A program made the translations under genes and the position numbers. 64,000 nucleotides of DNA from RDYJ01 sp034931405 (GTDB taxonomy: Bacteria > Cyanobacteriota > Cyanobacteriia > Cyanobacteriales > Nostocaceae), in NCBI RefSeq assembly GCF_034931405.1, contig NZ_JAYGHA010000020.1:1-64000 (forward strand), in the 5' to 3' direction. A model generated the notes under the pieces. It was not told the origin of the DNA. It searched no databases and saw nothing but the letters and a program-made list of their open reading frames with translations. Shown here piece after piece: positions 62,396-64,000 of this stretch. Within the stretch, counting starts at the first letter, position 1. Each line of letters begins with the position of its first letter.

Positions 62396-63202
62396 ATGTT
62401 ACAACCAGGATTGATTAATTTGATAGTTCCCCAAGATCAAAATAGAACTATTGCAGATATCTCAACTAAAAACTGGCAAAAGCTCATTAAATTCGCTGTC
62501 CTCATCCTGTTAGCATTTAGCGTTACTTTAGTATTTGCCACAGAACCAGCTTTCGGACAAGAATCGGCTCAAAACACTCCAGGATTTAATCCCCAAGTAT
62601 GGTTAAAAAATGCTTTGCAATGGATTGATGGTCTTGGTGCTGTAGGAGCATTAGCATTTATTTTACTTTATATCATTGCCACCGTCGCCTTTTTGCCAGG
62701 ATCAATCCTCACTCTTGGTGCAGGGGTTGTCTTTGGTGTGGTGATGGGTTCACTTTATGTCTTCATTGGTGCAACTATAGGAGCAGCAGCAGCTTTCTTA
62801 GTCGGACGTTATTTGGCGAGGGGTTGGGTGGCTAAGAAAATCGCAGATAATCATAAATTTCGGGCGATTGATGAAGCCGTAGGTAGAGAAGGACTAAAAA
62901 TTGTCCTGTTAACCCGACTTTCTCCTATCTTCCCCTTTAACCTGTTGAACTATGCCTATGGTGTAACCGGAGTTTCCCTCAAAGACTACGTTCTGGGTTC
63001 AATTGGCATGATTCCCGGCACAATTATGTATGTTTATATCGGTTCTTTAGCGGGAAGTATTGCCACAATTGGTACTGACTCTCAACCCGGAAATCCCGGT
63101 GTCCAGTGGGCAATTCGGATTATCGGCTTTATCGCTACGGTTGCTGTGACAATTTATGTCACTAAGGTGGCTCGTAAGGCGTTAGAAGAGGAAGTTTTAT
63201 AG
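62396..63202 (+). CDS. TVP38/TMEM64 family membrane protein (VTT domain), copy 2
   Basis: 268 residues from ATG 62396. Paralogue of copy 1: LPGSILTLGAGVVFG, GAAAAFLVGRYLARG, LLTRLSPIFPFNLLNYAYG and GTIMYVYIGSLAG. The N-terminus differs, with a longer leader ending FATEPAFGQES that resembles a signal or first helix. The side-by-side paralogues share an order with CcdA and the exported thioredoxin. Membrane location; lipid substrate unknown. Confidence 0.9.
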   Translation: MLQPGLINLIVPQDQNRTIADISTKNWQKLIKFAVLILLAFSVTLVFATEPAFGQESAQNTPGFNPQVWLKNALQWIDGLGAVGALAFILLYIIATVAFLPGSILTLGAGVVFGVVMGSLYVFIGATIGAAAAFLVGRYLARGWVAKKIADNHKFRAIDEAVGREGLKIVLLTRLSPIFPFNLLNYAYGVTGVSLKDYVLGSIGMIPGTIMYVYIGSLAGSIATIGTDSQPGNPGVQWAIRIIGFIATVAVTIYVTKVARKALEEEVL

Positions 63203-63273
63203 TAATTTCTGTCCAAATTTACTACTTTTTAGATGAGAGGAAAATACACTTCATCAGCATTTTCGTTACTCCT

Positions 63274-64000
63274 TCACAAAATTGTGTCAATTTGCTGTAA
63301 ATAAAGATTGAAAAAATCTTCCTCTTCTGTCAAGGTGTAATCTTCAATTAACCCTTTATGCTGAATAGAAACATTATTCTCTTTCTTAATTATTACAATT
63401 GAACCATCTATAGCATCCCTTAATAACATCATCTCTGTTTCAGTAGGATGATCTAAAATTACAATATTACTACCTTGGTAAACCATTCCTTCTGCTTCTA
63501 GAATGTCTTCTGAATATTCAGCAATTAGTAAATCCAGTTGGGGATGACGCAACAAAGTTTGGATATTGCGATTGTAATCTTGATGCAAAACTTTTTCGGA
63601 ACGGTTGATAAATATTCCCTCACGACACACAGCACCTATTTTCATTTGGGGATGCTGTAAGAGAATGTGGTCAATTGTTGCTTGTAATTCGATGATAGTA
63701 ATTTTATTGAAAGTGATAGTTGGTATTTTGGCATCTTGGGCTGATTGAAAAAAGGTTGATAAAATATGAGCAGGAACATCAACACTTGCACCTATAGCTG
63801 GGTTAAGGTGCATTAAAATTCCTGGTGCAGCGTTAATTTCTAAGATAGCAAAATTGCCCAATTGCCAAGAGTGGGCAATATTTTTAGCAATAACATCAAT
63901 ACCTAGACAAGTGAGGCGAAAATGTTGGGCGATGTCTTCAGCTAAGATAATATTATCAGGGTGAATTTTATTTGTGGCATTAATGCTGATACCACCAGAT
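63274..64000 (-). CDS. cphA2: CphA2-like cyanophycin synthetase, 3' part (partial)
   Basis: The open frame continues past the right edge; 242 residues are visible. The upper part is the end of an ATP-grasp domain: SGGISINATNKIHPDNIILAED and AILEINAAPGILMHLNP match CphA. The downstream region resembles the Mur-ligase part of CphA, but the expected nucleotide-binding TGTNGKTT is replaced by TFNKITII and the protein ends about 150 residues later. A shortened C-terminus with a lost second ATP site is the known state of CphA2, which joins beta-Asp-Arg dipeptides. The gene's 5' part is outside the window. Confidence 0.75.
   Translation of the reverse strand, partial: SGGISINATNKIHPDNIILAEDIAQHFRLTCLGIDVIAKNIAHSWQLGNFAILEINAAPGILMHLNPAIGASVDVPAHILSTFFQSAQDAKIPTITFNKITIIELQATIDHILLQHPQMKIGAVCREGIFINRSEKVLHQDYNRNIQTLLRHPQLDLLIAEYSEDILEAEGMVYQGSNIVILDHPTETEMMLLRDAIDGSIVIIKKENNVSIQHKGLIEDYTLTEEEDFFNLYLQQIDTIL

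Overview
The window comes from a filamentous, probably nitrogen-fixing cyanobacterium of the Nostocales (Anabaena/Dolichospermum/Nostoc-like). The evidence is photosystem II genes (psbB, psbT, psbK, psbM), chlP, a CphA2-like cyanophycin synthetase, abundant HIP1 octamers (GCGATCGC), AT-rich intergenic DNA, and many heptanucleotide short tandem repeats and palindromic repeats. Two runs of N (28084-28266 and 29419-29524) are assembly gaps.

Left part (1-12 kb): a CheB-type methylesterase and a receiver-histidine kinase, a broken secreted-protein gene, then a two-gene module of an SMC/RecF-like ATPase (4279-5481) and a DUF4276 TOPRIM-like protein (3650-4285). The module lies between two copies of a 31-bp direct repeat and next to a small protein with an RxxxxH (HEPN-like) motif. 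It is the best candidate here for a poorly described defence system. Next come smc, whose coding sequence has absorbed an in-frame intergenic repeat, a GNAT acetyltransferase, comF and a secreted PPC-domain protein.

12-21.5 kb: a compact three-gene nonribosomal peptide operon on the minus strand. It holds an acyl-AMP ligase with carrier domain, a C-A-PCP module (signature suggests glycine) and a docking-C-A-PCP-TE module (signature suggests Ile/Val). All joints are 4-nt ATGA overlaps. The predicted product is a small N-acylated dipeptide.

21.5-41 kb: housekeeping and photosynthesis genes (HAD phosphatase, rpsA with a repetitive tail, psbT-psbB), a dipeptide-type ABC transporter whose permease genes are split by a single-chain restriction-modification gene, an HD hydrolase, tRNA-Gly(CCC), a WD40 protein with an unrecognised N-terminal half, cysA, a yidD homologue with a cysteine-rich repeat tail, chlP, and a STAND-type regulator that appears to have lost its NB-ARC ATPase core.

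41-64 kb: a secreted CAP-RTX protein, DUF29, cobS, tgt, psbK, a [2Fe-2S] ferredoxin, psbM, a tandem universal stress protein, an M3 oligopeptidase, a dienelactone hydrolase, DUF1823, DAHP synthase, the arsenosugar pair arsM-arsS, an ECF sigma/anti-sigma pair, and a thiol-redox/membrane island (thioredoxin, CcdA, two TVP38/TMEM64 proteins). The island is broken up by a 340-bp MITE-like palindrome and other repeats. The window ends inside a CphA2-like gene on the minus strand. Repeats repeatedly abut or supply stop codons, so mobile palindromes and short repeats have shaped gene ends throughout.
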